A stretch of 64,000 bases of DNA, from contig MVGU01001020.1 of the NCBI GenBank assembly GCA_002005505.1, forward strand, positions 135,001 to 199,000, read 5' to 3'. Position numbers and translations under genes: made by a program. Source of the stretch: Botryococcus braunii. Taxonomy: Eukaryota > Chlorophyta > Trebouxiophyceae. Of the stretch, positions 31,683 through 42,755 are shown piece after piece. The notes below the pieces were generated by a model, which ran no database searches, had not been told where the DNA came from, and saw only the letters and a list, made by a program, of their open reading frames with translations. Numbering within the stretch: the first letter of the stretch is position 1; every line of letters starts with the position of its first letter.

Positions 31683-32549
31683 ATGAATGAAATTTGTTTT
31701 TCATATTTAACTTTTCTTGTTCAGAAGTCCTTGGGAAGTTGGAATACACCTCTGATTGTTCCTGGCAAACACAAAGCTGAGACTTGTATTGAATCTTTTC
31801 TTGCTGAACGAAAAGAAAACTCACAAGTCAGTGCATGCTTTGTGATAGGCCAGAAGGTGTGGAAAAGTAGGAGTTTCTTTTTGCGGTTACGCTCTCGCGC
31901 AAACCTGAAAATTCTTGCTAGGGGCTCAAAAGGGGAATGCTTTTCTTTTCAAGGACAGCAATGTACATTTCCTTTTTCCTTTGTTTTAGCTTATGCAGCA
32001 CCCAAAGCATCTTGTCAGTTGGGTTCAACGTCAAGTGCTGCACCTCTTAACCTCACATTTCCTGTCATGGCAAGGGGACAACAATGTAAAGCTTTAATGG
32101 ACACCGGGGCCACACACTCTTTTGTCCGGGAAAAAGTTTTGCAAGGTTTGAGGTATAACAAGAGGACTTCACCCGTCACACTTGCTGATGGGACAGTAAC
32201 ACACACAAATGGGAAAGTGGATTTGAGTGTCCGGTTTGCTCCATCTATCATTACGAGACACTCCTTTCTTGTGTGTGACTCAATAATGGAAGGAATTGAC
32301 ATAATTTTGGGACAGGATTGGCTAACACCACGACATGCTAATGTTAATGTGAGAGCTGGCAAGGCTCATATTAGACACAATAACAAATGGGTCTTGTTAA
32401 ACAAACATGGAAAAGGCTTGGGAAAGAAGTTGGGATGGGGAATCAAATTAGGAAACACCAGGAAAGGGAAACGGGATCATTGGAAAACCTGCTTGTTCAA
32501 TGTCATGGCCAAGGATGAACATGTTGGTTGGGATGAACAGGAAGAGATG
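31683..32549 (+). pseudogene. pol: GypC pol N-terminus: spacer and aspartic protease
   Basis: ATG at 31683, two bases after the gag stop. An N-terminal region of about 130 residues (homologous in position to GypB pol) precedes the protease ALMDTGATHSFVREKVLQGL (active-site DTGA) and IMEGIDIILGQDWLTPRHAN (the flap-strand 'DvILGmDWL' block). The frame reaches VGWDEQEEM and is cut by GypD, whose TSD is AGATG (32545-32549). Pol continues at 38499. The protease half is intact but cannot be joined to RT while GypD is present. Confidence 0.9.
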
Positions 32550-32712
32550 TGTAGCGCGCGGCAGGCAGACTCCGCCAGGGTTAGCCCCGTCGGATGCCAA
32601 GCGGTACATTAGGCCAGGCGTAGCCTCTTTAGGCTTCGCGCTAGCACATACGGTGTGGCGCTCGGGCCACACTGGCACTTTCATCGGTGCAAACAATTCG
32701 GATAACTTTACA
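32550..32712 (+). repeat. GypD 5' LTR
   Basis: TGTAGCGCGCGGCAGGC to GGATAACTTTACA, 163 bp. Same sequence as 38331-38493. Confidence 0.96.
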
Positions 32713-32714
32713 TT

Positions 32715-32732
32715 TGGTGCCCCATATCGGTC
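32715..32732 (+). promoter_or_regulatory. GypD primer-binding site
   Basis: TGGTGCCCCATATCGGTC, two bases after the LTR. It differs from the TGGTATCGG type of the other Ty3 elements, so a different tRNA is probably used. Confidence 0.65.
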
Positions 32733-32816
32733 ACTTCTGCTTTGATTGGCTTGACAAAATTTTTTTTAAGCATCTTTGCTTTTCGGTTTGGGGTTGCGCT
32801 CCTTTGTTTGGGTTTA

Positions 32817-34304
32817 ATGGCTCTCGTTTTGCCGCCGATCCCGACCGACCTCGTCCCTTTGGTGGGCAAACCTCCTCGATACACGCTAAGGAGGCTCCCA
32901 TACCCTGGAAATACTAGACCTTATTATTCATATCTGAAAGAGTTGGATATTGAGGTGCCAGATATTCCAGAGGGTGTTGACCCGGTCGACTCGACTTCGG
33001 GTTATGACTGGAAGGGCTTGCTTTCCAAGGTTTTTGACTTTGAGACTGCTGAGGAAGCTCTTGAGTGGGCAAGGCTCGGCATTGTTGAAGTCATCAACGA
33101 TTTGAAAGAGGCTCGGGCACTTATGACGGAGTGTGCCGATTCAGTTCGGCACCCGTCCTCTGAGGGCGACGATGGCCTAGGCCTTGCACAATGTTCCAAA
33201 GATTTAGTGGAAGCTTCCACTATTTGGGCAAAAGTTGTGTGGAGGTATTGGCTTTGGTGCGCTGCGGCGCGCGCTTTTTATGCTCGGATCCCGAGTCATG
33301 TCCTACACGACAGAAGGGTGACCAGCATAGAGTCGTCCGTCCAGGCTCTTAACACTGATATTGGGTCTTTGGGAACCCAAGTTGGCAGCCTGGACGGCAA
33401 GATGGACGCGATTATGCGTTTGCTGCAAGGATCGGGGGGGGGACAAGGTGCGTCTCCCTCGCCTATGCCTTTCGTTGCTCCTAAAACGAGGCCTCCAGCG
33501 CCTATTTTTAATGGAAGCAAGGATGGGACTAAGATAACAACTTGGTTCGAGCAGTTTGCGGCATACGCGGCGTTGTTGCAGCTCACTCCTGATACGCTTG
33601 TGGATCACGCATCCTTGTGTCTTTCTGGGAAAGCAGCTGAACAATGGGCTTTGATTAAAAAGTCTTTGGCTTTGCATGGCAAGGATGTGAAAGACTTTGA
33701 TTTGTTCAAAGCTGAATTGTTGGCCAACTTTGTCGATATGTCAGTGGAAGACACCGTGCGATATCGTTTGGCGCAACTTAAACAATCTGGAACAGTGGCT
33801 CAATACTATACTGCCTTTAGGGCAATAACAGTTGAGGCAGTCACATATCCAGTAACTGGGCCTGAAGCTTGTGCAGCTTTTCGGGCTGGCCTAAAACCCG
33901 CTCTACTTGAACTCATTATGAAGGATGCCTCGGTAAGGCGTGAGATGAGCAATGTGGAGGCGGTGGTGAAAGCTGCCAAAGAGGCTGAATCTTTGTTGGC
34001 TATGCTTTCAGGTGTCTCCAAGGGAAAGGAGAAGGTCTATGGGGACCGCGAGGAGGGAGAAGTACCTCGGGACCGTGGGACCAAGCGTCCCGCCCATAAC
34101 CATCCCAAGGGAGCCACACGCCACTTGGGCAAACTTCAGAAGAAGTACGGCCTAAGCCAGGACAGGCGAGAGGCGGCTGGGAAGCTGGCCGCTGGCGTCT
34201 GTTTCGAATGCAACAAGCCCGGCCATTTTGCATTCGAATGCCCTCTCAAGAAGGGGTCTTCTGGCAAGAAGACAAGCCCCGGCGCGGGACCTTCTAATGC
34301 TTGA
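32817..34304 (+). CDS. gag: GypD Gag
   Basis: 495 codons from the first ATG (MALVLPPIPTDLVPLVGKPP). The frame is open upstream but only from a TTG, and that extension is hydrophobic, so I prefer this start. A helical N-terminal half leads to a retrotransposon capsid region (FNGSKDGTKITTWFEQFAAY, YRLAQLKQSGTVAQYYTAFR, FRAGLKPALLELIMKDAS). A basic linker and knuckle CFECNKPGHFAFECP follow. It ends in UGA (34302-34304), and the same frame continues 13 codons further into the pol frame. It is the structural protein of the particle. No damage is seen. Confidence 0.9.
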   Translation: MALVLPPIPTDLVPLVGKPPRYTLRRLPYPGNTRPYYSYLKELDIEVPDIPEGVDPVDSTSGYDWKGLLSKVFDFETAEEALEWARLGIVEVINDLKEARALMTECADSVRHPSSEGDDGLGLAQCSKDLVEASTIWAKVVWRYWLWCAAARAFYARIPSHVLHDRRVTSIESSVQALNTDIGSLGTQVGSLDGKMDAIMRLLQGSGGGQGASPSPMPFVAPKTRPPAPIFNGSKDGTKITTWFEQFAAYAALLQLTPDTLVDHASLCLSGKAAEQWALIKKSLALHGKDVKDFDLFKAELLANFVDMSVEDTVRYRLAQLKQSGTVAQYYTAFRAITVEAVTYPVTGPEACAAFRAGLKPALLELIMKDASVRREMSNVEAVVKAAKEAESLLAMLSGVSKGKEKVYGDREEGEVPRDRGTKRPAHNHPKGATRHLGKLQKKYGLSQDRREAAGKLAAGVCFECNKPGHFAFECPLKKGSSGKKTSPGAGPSNA

Positions 34305-37300
34305 AGGTGTGGGCCTTCGCTTGGCGATGTAGGCCCTGCATGTTTGACGTCTATTCATGCATTTGCTTGTCAAGAAGCCGTGTCACAGCTTGTGATGGTG
34401 TTTCCTGCCGAGGTGCAGGGGAGCAAGGCCACGGCAATGCTGGACTCTGGAGCTTCTTGCAATGTGGTCAGTGCAGACTTTGCTAAAGCCCTTCACTTGG
34501 AGATTGTGCCGCCGAAGGGGGATTCTTTAAGCATTAAGTTGGCTGACGGGAGAACTGTAAACCATATCGGATGTGCTGTCTTAGACATTGTCATCCAGGG
34601 GGTACAGTTTGCTAAGGTGTCGTGTCTTGTGCTAGACTTTGCCATGGATTGGAATGTGCTGTTGGGGACTCCCTGGTTAAAGACATTCCGTGCAAATCTC
34701 ATGTTTGAAGAGGACACCGTTAGGGGGTATACAAGAAAGAACAAGCCGTTCGTTTTGCGTTGCCCGCCTAAGGAGGAGAGGCCTTTGAAGGGTTCAGAAG
34801 TGGAGGATGTGCCTAGATTGGTTTTGTCTGCGGTGCAGGCTAGAAGGTTAAGCAGAAAAGGCTGTCAGTCCTTTCTGGCAATTGTAACCGATCTGTCTAC
34901 CGATCCGAATGTCTCCATTCCTTCTCCTAACTCTCCTGTTGTTGACATACTCAGTGAATTCCAAGATGTTTTCCCTGAAGATGTCCCGCACCTTCCGCCT
35001 GAGAGGCAAGGGGTTAGACACACTATACCCTTGAGCGATCCACATGCTCGTCCACCGTCTCGTCCGTTGTACCGGCTTTCACGCTTAGAGTATGATGAGG
35101 CGTTACGCCAGACAAAGCTATTGTTGGACAAAGGGTATATCCAGCCGTCTACATCACCCTATGGTGCGCCCATTCTTTTTGTGCAAAAGAAGGATGGAAG
35201 CCTCCGGATGGTCATTGATTACCGAGCTTTGAATCGACAGACGGTCAAGAACAGGTATCCGATGCCTCGTATCGATGATACTCTTGATCAACTGCAGGGT
35301 TCTACAGTGTTCTCTAGTCTTGACCTCACGTCTGGCTATCACCAGATCCGGATCATAGATGAGGATATGCCAAAGACAGCTTTCAGAACACCCGCGGGGT
35401 TGTTCGAGTGGCGGGTTTTGCCATTTGGGCTGACTAATGCCCCGGCCACGTTTCAAACTGCCATGAATGCTATCTTTGCTCCTTACCTGCACAAGTTTGT
35501 GCTCGTGTACCTTGATGACATCCTCATCTACAGCAAGTCCATTGAAGAGCATAGGGAGCATCTCCGCAAAGTCCTTGAACTGTTGCGGCAGCATAAGTTG
35601 TATGCTAACCTAAAGAAGTGCTCTTTCGCCAAGGATGAGCTGGAGTACTTGGGCCATTTAGTCTCAGCCGATGGGATTAAAGTGGACCCACGTAAGGTGG
35701 CTTCAGTTGCTAATTGGCGCACACCGAAGAATGTTGGCGAGTTGCGGTCTTTCCTGGGGCTGGCAACTTACTTTCGCAAGTTTGTTCGCAATTTTGCAGC
35801 ACTTGCATCGCCACTGTACAGACTCCTACGCCAAGGTGTGACCTGGGTATGGAGTGCTGGGTGTGTTCGGGCGTTTACCGAGATTAAACATGCCTTGACA
35901 CATGCACCTTGCTTAGCGTATCCTGACTTCTCAAAGCCGTTTGAGGTCCATTGCGATGCGTCTTTGGCAGGGTTGGGGGCCGTGTTGTACCAGGAGGGTC
36001 GCCCAGTTGCCTACGAGAGTCGTCGCTTGACTCCCGCTGAGGTTAACTATCCTACTGGGGAGCAAGAACTTCTAGCTGTGGTGCATGCATTGACAGTCTG
36101 GAGGTGCTACCTAGAGGGGGCCCCTGAGTTTCGTGTAGTCACGGACCACAAGGCTATCACTTATTTGGACACTTTGCCTACTTTAAGTAGACGGCAAACC
36201 AGGTGGGCAGAGTTCCTTTCAAGGTTCAATTTTCGCATGGACTATGCCCCCGGAACGTCCAATGTGGTGGCTGACGCTCTGAGTCGGCATCCGTCCGACT
36301 ATGAGGCTCCTTGTCCAATCATCAATGGCGTGGTGATTGGTGGGTGTTCGCACCCGGCGCACCGTTGTCTGCCAACGCTCTCTCTTTGTGCCTTGGTTGG
36401 CACTATCCGCTCTGCGGGGGAGGGGAGTGCTGCGGCCGGGGTTGCTCTGTCTTGGAAGGACAAATTTGTCCAGGGTTATACTCAAGACCCATGGTTCCAA
36501 GATAAGCAGAATGTTGAAGGTCTGCTAGACTTTGACGGCTTCCTTCTGAGGGAGGGGAAGGCCGTGGTTCCGGATGCTTTCGGGCTGCGAGCTCACATCC
36601 TCAAGGAACTGCATGATAGCCCGTATGCTGGCCATCAAGGAGTGAAGAAAACCTTGGCCCTGGTAAGGCGCCATTATTGGTGGCCTACCATGCTTGCTGA
36701 CATCGAACGTTACGTGCTAACGTGCCACTTGTGTCAGAAGAACAAGGCTCGGAACACTTTGCCTGCGGGGTTGCTGCAACCTTTACAGTTGCCGCTGAAT
36801 CCTTGGCACACGGTGACTATGGATTTCATTACCCAATTGCCTAGGACAGGCAAGGGTCATGATGCCATTTTCGTCGTAGTGGATAAGCTGACCAAGATGG
36901 TGCATCTTATGCCCACAACCACCAAGGCTACGGCTGAGCAGACGGCTAAGCTGTACGTTGACAATGTGTGGAAGTTGCATGGTGTTCCCCAAGTGGTGGT
37001 GTCCGATAGAGATAAGCTCTTCACCAGCCACTTTGCTAGAGCTTTGTGTCAATCCATTGGGACTCGACAAGCCATGTCAACAGCCTACCATCCGCAGACG
37101 GATGGGCAGACTGAGAGAGTGAATCGAGTGCTCGAGGACATGCTACGCATGTATGTGGCCAAGTCCCAGGATGATTGGGATGAGAAGTTGGTCTGTGCAG
37201 AATTCGCGATCAATAATTGCGATCACGAGTCCACGGGGTCCTCGCCGTTTTTGCTGAACTACGGGTTTCACCCCCACCTGCCAGTCGCGATTCTCCCCAA

Positions 37301-37901
37301 TAGACGGGTACCTGGTGCGTCTGACTTTGTTCAGGGCATGCAACGCCTCATCAATGAGGCCAGGATGACCCATCGGGTGGCCACTGCGAGACAAGCGCAG
37401 TATGCCAACACCAAACGAAGGGACGTTCAATTTGGTGTGGGGGACTGGGTCCTCCTCTCCTCAAAGAACCTCCGTTTCAAGGTAGGCACGCCCAAGCTCC
37501 TCCCGCGTTGGGTAGGGCCGTTCCAAGTCGTGAAACGTGTGGGTACCCAAGCTTATGAGCTTGACCTCCCGGCACGATGGAGGATTCATGATGTCTTTCA
37601 TGTCTCCAACCTGGAACGGTACCGGCGGGATGGTTCGATGCAACCCCCACCACCTGCCGAGGTGCTGGAGGGGGAAGATGAGTACGAGGTGGAAGCCTTA
37701 ATGGACCACCGTCGTGTCAATTCACGTGGCCGTCCCAAGTATGAGTACCTTGTCCGCTGGAAGGGTTACTCGTCAGAGCATGACACCTGGGAAGAGGAAC
37801 GGAATTTGACAAATGCTCCCAATGTTGTAAAGGGATACTGGGACACAGTCAACGCACGGGCACCACGAGGCGGGGCACGCCGTCGTGGGCAGGTTGACTA
37901 G
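34305..37901 (+). CDS. pol: GypD Pol: protease, RT, RNase H, integrase, chromodomain
   Basis: The frame is open from the gag UGA to TAG, and no ATG occurs before about 34396, so readthrough is the simplest route to expression. Order, with residues counted from 34344: protease AMLDSGASCNVVSADF (about 31-46); RT with LDLTSGYHQIRI and VLVYLDDILIYS (YLDD near 390); RNase H with VHCDASLAGLGAVL, TGEQELLAVVHALTVWRCYL and VVTDHKAITYL; integrase zinc region CHLCQKNKA (about 796); DDE residues in MDFITQLP (about 826), VSDRDKLF (about 887) and DGQTERVNRVLEDML (about 921); chromodomain YEVEALMDHRR to YLVRWKGYSSEHDTWEEE (about 1112-1160). All catalytic residues checked are present. Confidence 0.95.
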   Translation, partial: RCGPSLGDVGPACLTSIHAFACQEAVSQLVMVFPAEVQGSKATAMLDSGASCNVVSADFAKALHLEIVPPKGDSLSIKLADGRTVNHIGCAVLDIVIQGVQFAKVSCLVLDFAMDWNVLLGTPWLKTFRANLMFEEDTVRGYTRKNKPFVLRCPPKEERPLKGSEVEDVPRLVLSAVQARRLSRKGCQSFLAIVTDLSTDPNVSIPSPNSPVVDILSEFQDVFPEDVPHLPPERQGVRHTIPLSDPHARPPSRPLYRLSRLEYDEALRQTKLLLDKGYIQPSTSPYGAPILFVQKKDGSLRMVIDYRALNRQTVKNRYPMPRIDDTLDQLQGSTVFSSLDLTSGYHQIRIIDEDMPKTAFRTPAGLFEWRVLPFGLTNAPATFQTAMNAIFAPYLHKFVLVYLDDILIYSKSIEEHREHLRKVLELLRQHKLYANLKKCSFAKDELEYLGHLVSADGIKVDPRKVASVANWRTPKNVGELRSFLGLATYFRKFVRNFAALASPLYRLLRQGVTWVWSAGCVRAFTEIKHALTHAPCLAYPDFSKPFEVHCDASLAGLGAVLYQEGRPVAYESRRLTPAEVNYPTGEQELLAVVHALTVWRCYLEGAPEFRVVTDHKAITYLDTLPTLSRRQTRWAEFLSRFNFRMDYAPGTSNVVADALSRHPSDYEAPCPIINGVVIGGCSHPAHRCLPTLSLCALVGTIRSAGEGSAAAGVALSWKDKFVQGYTQDPWFQDKQNVEGLLDFDGFLLREGKAVVPDAFGLRAHILKELHDSPYAGHQGVKKTLALVRRHYWWPTMLADIERYVLTCHLCQKNKARNTLPAGLLQPLQLPLNPWHTVTMDFITQLPRTGKGHDAIFVVVDKLTKMVHLMPTTTKATAEQTAKLYVDNVWKLHGVPQVVVSDRDKLFTSHFARALCQSIGTRQAMSTAYHPQTDGQTERVNRVLEDMLRMYVAKSQDDWDEKLVCAEFAINNCDHESTGSSPFLLNYGFHPHLPVAILPNRRVPGASDFVQGMQRLINEARMTHRVATARQAQYANTKRRDVQFGVGDWVLLSSKNLRFKVGTPKLLPRWVGPFQVVKRVGTQAYELDLPARWRIHDVFHVSNLERYRRDGSMQPPPPAEVLEGEDEYEVEALMDHRRVNSRGRPKYEYLVRWKGYSSEHDTWEEERNLTNAPNVVKGYWDTVNARAPRGGARRRGQVD

Positions 37902-38330
37902 GGGAAACACAGCAGCACGAGCCTGTCAAGCTGCGTCACCGGGGGGTCGTGGTTTACCCATACGTTCGCGTGATCACAGAACGTCCCCTGACTTGGTGGC
38001 TAAGTGTCGTCCAGCCCCGGCCCCTACTATCCGCCCTGAAGCTAGCAACTTCACTGCTTCTTCATGGGAACCTGTACACGTGGAGTGTACATTTGTTCAC
38101 GCCGACGACTGCCCTTTGGGCCCCGTCACTGCGGGATTCTGGTCTAGGCGTACCATAGAGATACCTCAGGCAAGTGTACACCCAGGCTGCGGTCTGGTGT
38201 CTGGAGGAGACTCGCCGGCTCAAAGTGTGATGTATAGAAGTGTGGCAGTGACCTTCTATACACCTCTGCCTGTGACTGCGGCTTGCTTTGGCAGGCCTCC
38301 CGGGAGCTCGGTCACCTAGGAGGGGGAGAA
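37902..38330 (+). other. GypD 3' untranslated region and PPT
   Basis: No gene supported (the open frame 37885-38319 shows no domain). AGGAGGGGGAGAA (about 38318-38330) is the polypurine tract. Confidence 0.65.
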
Positions 38331-38493
38331 TGTAGCGCGCGGCAGGCAGACTCCGCCAGGGTTAGCCCCGTCGGATGCCAAGCGGTACATTAGGCCAGGC
38401 GTAGCCTCTTTAGGCTTCGCGCTAGCACATACGGTGTGGCGCTCGGGCCACACTGGCACTTTCATCGGTGCAAACAATTCGGATAACTTTACA
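38331..38493 (+). repeat. GypD 3' LTR
   Basis: 163 bp, same as the 5' LTR, followed by the TSD AGATG. Confidence 0.96.
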
Positions 38494-38498
38494 AGATG

Positions 38499-41400
38499 CC
38501 ACCTTTGGTGGATATGGACGACCCCTCGACGGAGTCATCCGGGACTTCCTTACACAACTCTGCGCCGGGGGATACCTCGGGCACGGCCCCGGATATGGAG
38601 AGTTGCCTAGAAGTGGAGAAGGAAGTGGAAGAGGAAGAGGAAAGGGAAGAGGAAAAGGAAGAGGAAGAGGGAGAATCCGAGGTCACCACGGGTAAGCCTT
38701 CGGACCCTCTAGAGGAAATTTGTGCTAAAAAGCCTGAGCGGCTAGCACACTTGCTCCTGGAGTACAAGGACATTTTTCCAAATGGGCTACCAGGACTACC
38801 CCCACACCGACAAGTCTATCACACTATTAATGTGCAGGAAGGAATAACTCCTCCAAACCGTCCTGCTTACCGCTTGTCCGTGGAAGAAACTGAGGAATGT
38901 GAGCGAACTGTGGATGAACTACTTTCTAAGGGACACATACGCCCCTCATGTTCACCATATGCTTCACCGGTCTTGTTTGTGAGGAAGAAGGAGGGCACAT
39001 ACCGAATGGTTATAGACTACAGGGCATTAAATAAAATCACCATTCATGATAGGTACCCTCTCCCTCGCATAGACGACTTGCTTGATAAACTTAAAGGTGC
39101 TAAGATTTTCTCAAGTCTGGACCTCCTCAGTGGTTATCATCAAGTAAGGCTAAAGGAGGAAGACATTCCTAAAACAGCGTTTCGTACACCCTTTGGGCTG
39201 TATGAGTTCTTAGTGCTTCCTTTTGGACTCACCAACGCCCCCGCTACCTTTCAACGCCTAATGAATGAAATCTTTCATGATTTCATAAGGGAAGGGTTTG
39301 TGGTAGTGTACCTTGACGATGTTCTAATTTTCAGTCGGGATGAAGAGGAGCATTATGCTCATCTTCGGAAGGTGTTCCAACGCCTTCGGGAAAAGGAATT
39401 GTTTGCAAAACTTGCCAAATGTGAATTCTTATGCTCAGAACTCAAATACCTCGGGCATATCATTGGCAAGGATGGACTGAAAGTGGACCCCCAAAAGGTG
39501 GAGGTAGTCAAGGATTGGCCCACACCCCAAAACGTCACCGACGTGCGTAGATTTTTGGGGCTTGCAAATTATTTTCGAAAATTTATTCAGGGGTTCAGCT
39601 CACTTGCTGCACCTTTGACTAAACTGTCCAGTAGCAAAAGTTCTTGGACTTGGGGAAAGGAGCAAGATGAGGCCCTTGCGGCTCTCAAGGATGCATTAAT
39701 ACAGGCACCCATACTATCACTGCCAGACCTTCGTAAACCCTTCCAGGTAATTTGTGATGCGAGTGATTTTGGGGTTGGCGCTGTACTATTGCAGGAAGGT
39801 CGAGTCATTGCTTATTACAGTAAGAAGCTCAATAGTGCAGAAAGGAACTATTCTGCAACTGAGAGGGAGTTACTTGCTGTAGTGTATGCCTTGACGGAAT
39901 GGAGATGTTATGTCCTAGGGAAACAAGTCACTGTCACCACAGACCATAAGTGTAACACTTTTCTTCAGCAACAGGTTGGTTTAAGCCCTCGGAGGGCACG
40001 GTGGGCTGAGAAGTTGCAGGAGTTCAACATTCTTTGGGTTTGGGAGCCTGGAAAGACTAACGTTGCGGATGCGTTGTCCAGGAACCCAGTCCTCCAGGGA
40101 CAGCTCCAGGGACAACAGCAGCGCAACGTCTCCACGGAGCCCAACCCCGGGAAGGGGACCAATGCAACCTCGATGGATGGGGACGGGAGGGCCCGCTCGG
40201 GCTCCATCACCCTCGGGTCTGACGGGTGTGACATCTTCTTGGAATTGTTGAAGGGTGCTTACGCACATGATTCGTGGTTGGGAACAAGGGCAAATAGGAG
40301 AAAAGTTCACTTTACGGACGGGGTTTGGGAATTTGGAAGGGAGGGAAGAAAATATGTGCCTGCATTTTATGAAGTCCGGGATAAGGAAGGTCCAGTTGCT
40401 AGGAATCTGCGGCAGGACATATTGAAAGCTTTGCATGAACCTCCTTCTGTTGGTCATCCAGGCTTTGCGAAGATGTATGATCTAGTGAAGCGGGACTGGT
40501 GGTGGCCGGGAATGGCGGAGGATGTGCGGGAGTATGTGAAGTATTGTGATTCATGCCAGCGGGTGAAGGCCTCAAACCAGTTACCCGCAGGACTCTTACA
40601 CCCTTTACAAATCCCCACAAGGAAATGGCAAAGCATCTCAATGGATTTCATCACGGGACTGCCTAAAAGCAAACACGGGCATAACGCAATATGGGTAGTG
40701 GTTGACAGGTTGAGCAAATGTGCCCACTTTGCCCCTACCACTACCAATGCAGATGCGTATGAAGTTGCTGTTCTGATGAGGGATAAAGTATGGAAGTATC
40801 ACGGTTTCCCTGAAGAAATTGTTTCGGACCGAGATCCTCGGTTTGTGAATAATTTCATGAACACACTTCTAAGTCTGACGGGGTGCAAGCCGGCTCGAAC
40901 TACGGCATATCATCCTCAGTCAGATGGTCAAACGGAACGGGTGAATAGGATCTTGGAAGATTTTTTGAAACACTATGTCAAGGATAACCCAAGGGAGTGG
41001 GAGGATTACCTTTCAGTGGCGGAATTTGCCTACAACAACTCTTGGCAAACTTCCCTAAACTCCACACCCTTCAGGTTAACATATGGGCAAGATCCAAATA
41101 TACCGTTTGCGGTGGGACACATGGAGGGCACTAAGGTGGATAGGGCTGATCTCTTCATGAGAAAAATGCAAGACAAAATCACCCTTGCAAGGAAGTGTTT
41201 GCGTGCAGCTCAAGACCGTCAGACGGCCTATGCCAACCGGCATAGGAGGGAGGCCATCTACCAGGAAGGGGACTATGTCCTCCTTTCAACCCGTGCGGCC
41301 CCCACGCTAACTTCAAACAGATTCAGCAAGCTGCAACCCAGGCACGTGGGACCCTTCAGGGTCATGGCGGTCACGCCCGACAACGTTAACTTCGTCACAC

Positions 41401-41792
41401 TGGATCTTCCGGACCGGCTGGACATCCACCCCCGCATAAATGTCTGCTATTTGAAGCCATACTGGACACGTGAGGAGGCGCAGTCGCGTGGATACTGCCC
41501 CCCAAAAGTCATCACCAAAGCGGATGGCACCACTCACCTGGAGTGGGTAGTGGATGCACTAGTCGATCACCGGCTGTTGCACGACAAGGATGGGTTCTCC
41601 TACCATTTTGAGGATGGCACACCCTTTCTCGAGTACCTTGTAAAGTGGGCAGGCCATGGGGCCACAGAGGACTCATGGGAATCTCAGGAGGCATTCGAGA
41701 CCCATCCCGGGCTGGTTAATACCTATCATAGACTCCAGGGGCTCGCCCCGCCCATTTGGGACCAGGTGGCGCTGCGCGACACCTTCCCTTGA
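38499..41792 (+). pseudogene. pol: GypC Pol continued: RT, RNase H, integrase, chromodomain
   Basis: About 1,100 open codons, continuing GypC pol after GypD (in frame with 32549 once one AGATG is removed). A very acidic linker (EVEKEVEEEEEREEEKEEEE) precedes RT. RT: RPSCSPYASPVLFVRKKEGT, LDLLSGYHQVRL and VVYLDDVLIFS. RNase H: VICDASDFGVGAVLLQ, TERELLAVVYALTEWRCYV and TTDHKCNTFL. Integrase: CDSCQRVKASNQLPAG, MDFITGLP, VSDRDPRFVNNFM and SDGQTERVNRILEDFL. C-terminal module: QPRHVGPFRVMAVTPDNVNF. The chromodomain (LEYLVKWAGHGATEDSWESQ) is longer than usual between its first two strands. No stop or frameshift is seen, so GypD insertion is the only lesion. Confidence 0.93.
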
Positions 41793-42755
41793 ACGGGCCC
41801 CTCCGGACGGTTGTCCCCCTCATTCCACTTGTGGAGTTCCCACCTGGTGTCTGGGAATACATGGGACGGGACCTATGGTAGGGACTGTATATCTTGTGTA
41901 CTTTGGGACAAGGGACGGGGTAGGTTGCCTACCTCGGTATGTGTGGCATGAGGCCTCATACCGCTTCGATGCATTGAACTCGGGGTTCTGCATTCAGGGA
42001 TAGGAATTGAAGTACACATGGCGCGCAACCGCAGTCTGCTTAACTAGCACTTGGGACGTGGGCTTGAAGTACAGAAGTGACTTGGAACCCTTGGCTATGG
42101 GCTACTTGGAACCCTTGGCTATGGGCTACTTGGAACCCTTGGATATGGACTACTTGGCATCTTGGGATGGATTTCTTTCTATGTACTATATGTGTACCTT
42201 ATGTGTACAGTATGTGTACAGTATGGACAATGTATCATAAAGAAACTGTGTTGTATGGATAGCCACTTTAGGGAAGCATTGTGGACTGAGCTACACCTGT
42301 GTCATATTTATCTTGTTCGGATTGTTTATCGGTTGTGTCACAAGCATTGTATTGCTTTAATAAATAATAAATAGGGATGTGTCAATAAAGGCGGACTTGG
42401 ATAGTTCGAAAGGAATAAGGCGAACGTTCGTCGTAGTTCGCCGTAATTTATCGTAATTTATCGTAATTATAGTACCGTGTCGTATCGTATCGTACAGTAT
42501 TGTACTTAGGACTAAAATAAAGCACACCTAATAAATAAATTAAAAAAAAACAAAAAAAAAATGGACGCTTTAGTCAATTGCTTGGGATGATAGGGGAATA
42601 ACTTGGAGGCGGGGACCCTAATGTAACCCATTCGGCAAGGGTCTAACGGCGCTGGTGGATGGGCCGTTCGGTGACGACCATTCCCTTATAATTGTGGTCT
42701 ACTGTATGTGTGTATGTGGCTGCATGAGGACATGCAGGAATTAAGGGGGGGATGA
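41793..42755 (+). other. GypC 3' untranslated region and PPT
   Basis: No gene is supported. It has three tandem copies of a 24-bp unit (ACTTGGAACCCTTGGCTATG plus GGCT) at about 42078-42150, short TATGTGTAC repeats near 42185-42225, and TAATTTATCG and CGTATCGTAT repeats near 42445-42500. An A-rich run lies at 42540-42561. The PPT is TAAGGGGGGGATGA (42742-42755). Confidence 0.7.

Larger units (their letters stand above)
32550..38493 (+). mobile_element. GypD: compact Ty3 chromovirus, near-intact
   Basis: 163-bp LTRs (32550-32712 and 38331-38493), unusually short, which look identical by eye. TSD is AGATG (32545-32549 and 38494-38498). Gag and pol are each fully open and in the same frame, separated by one UGA. 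The 5.9-kb length, matching LTRs and lack of frameshifts make it the youngest and best candidate for an active element here. It lies inside GypC between protease and RT. Confidence 0.96.

Noticed and set aside
32742..32816. A signal peptide or membrane segment at the GypD Gag N-terminus
   Set aside because: The hydrophobic stretch precedes the first ATG and is reached only from a TTG. It is leader sequence.
37885..38319. An extra gene after GypD pol
   Set aside because: The frame lies in the 3' UTR, begins inside the end of pol in another frame and shows no domain.
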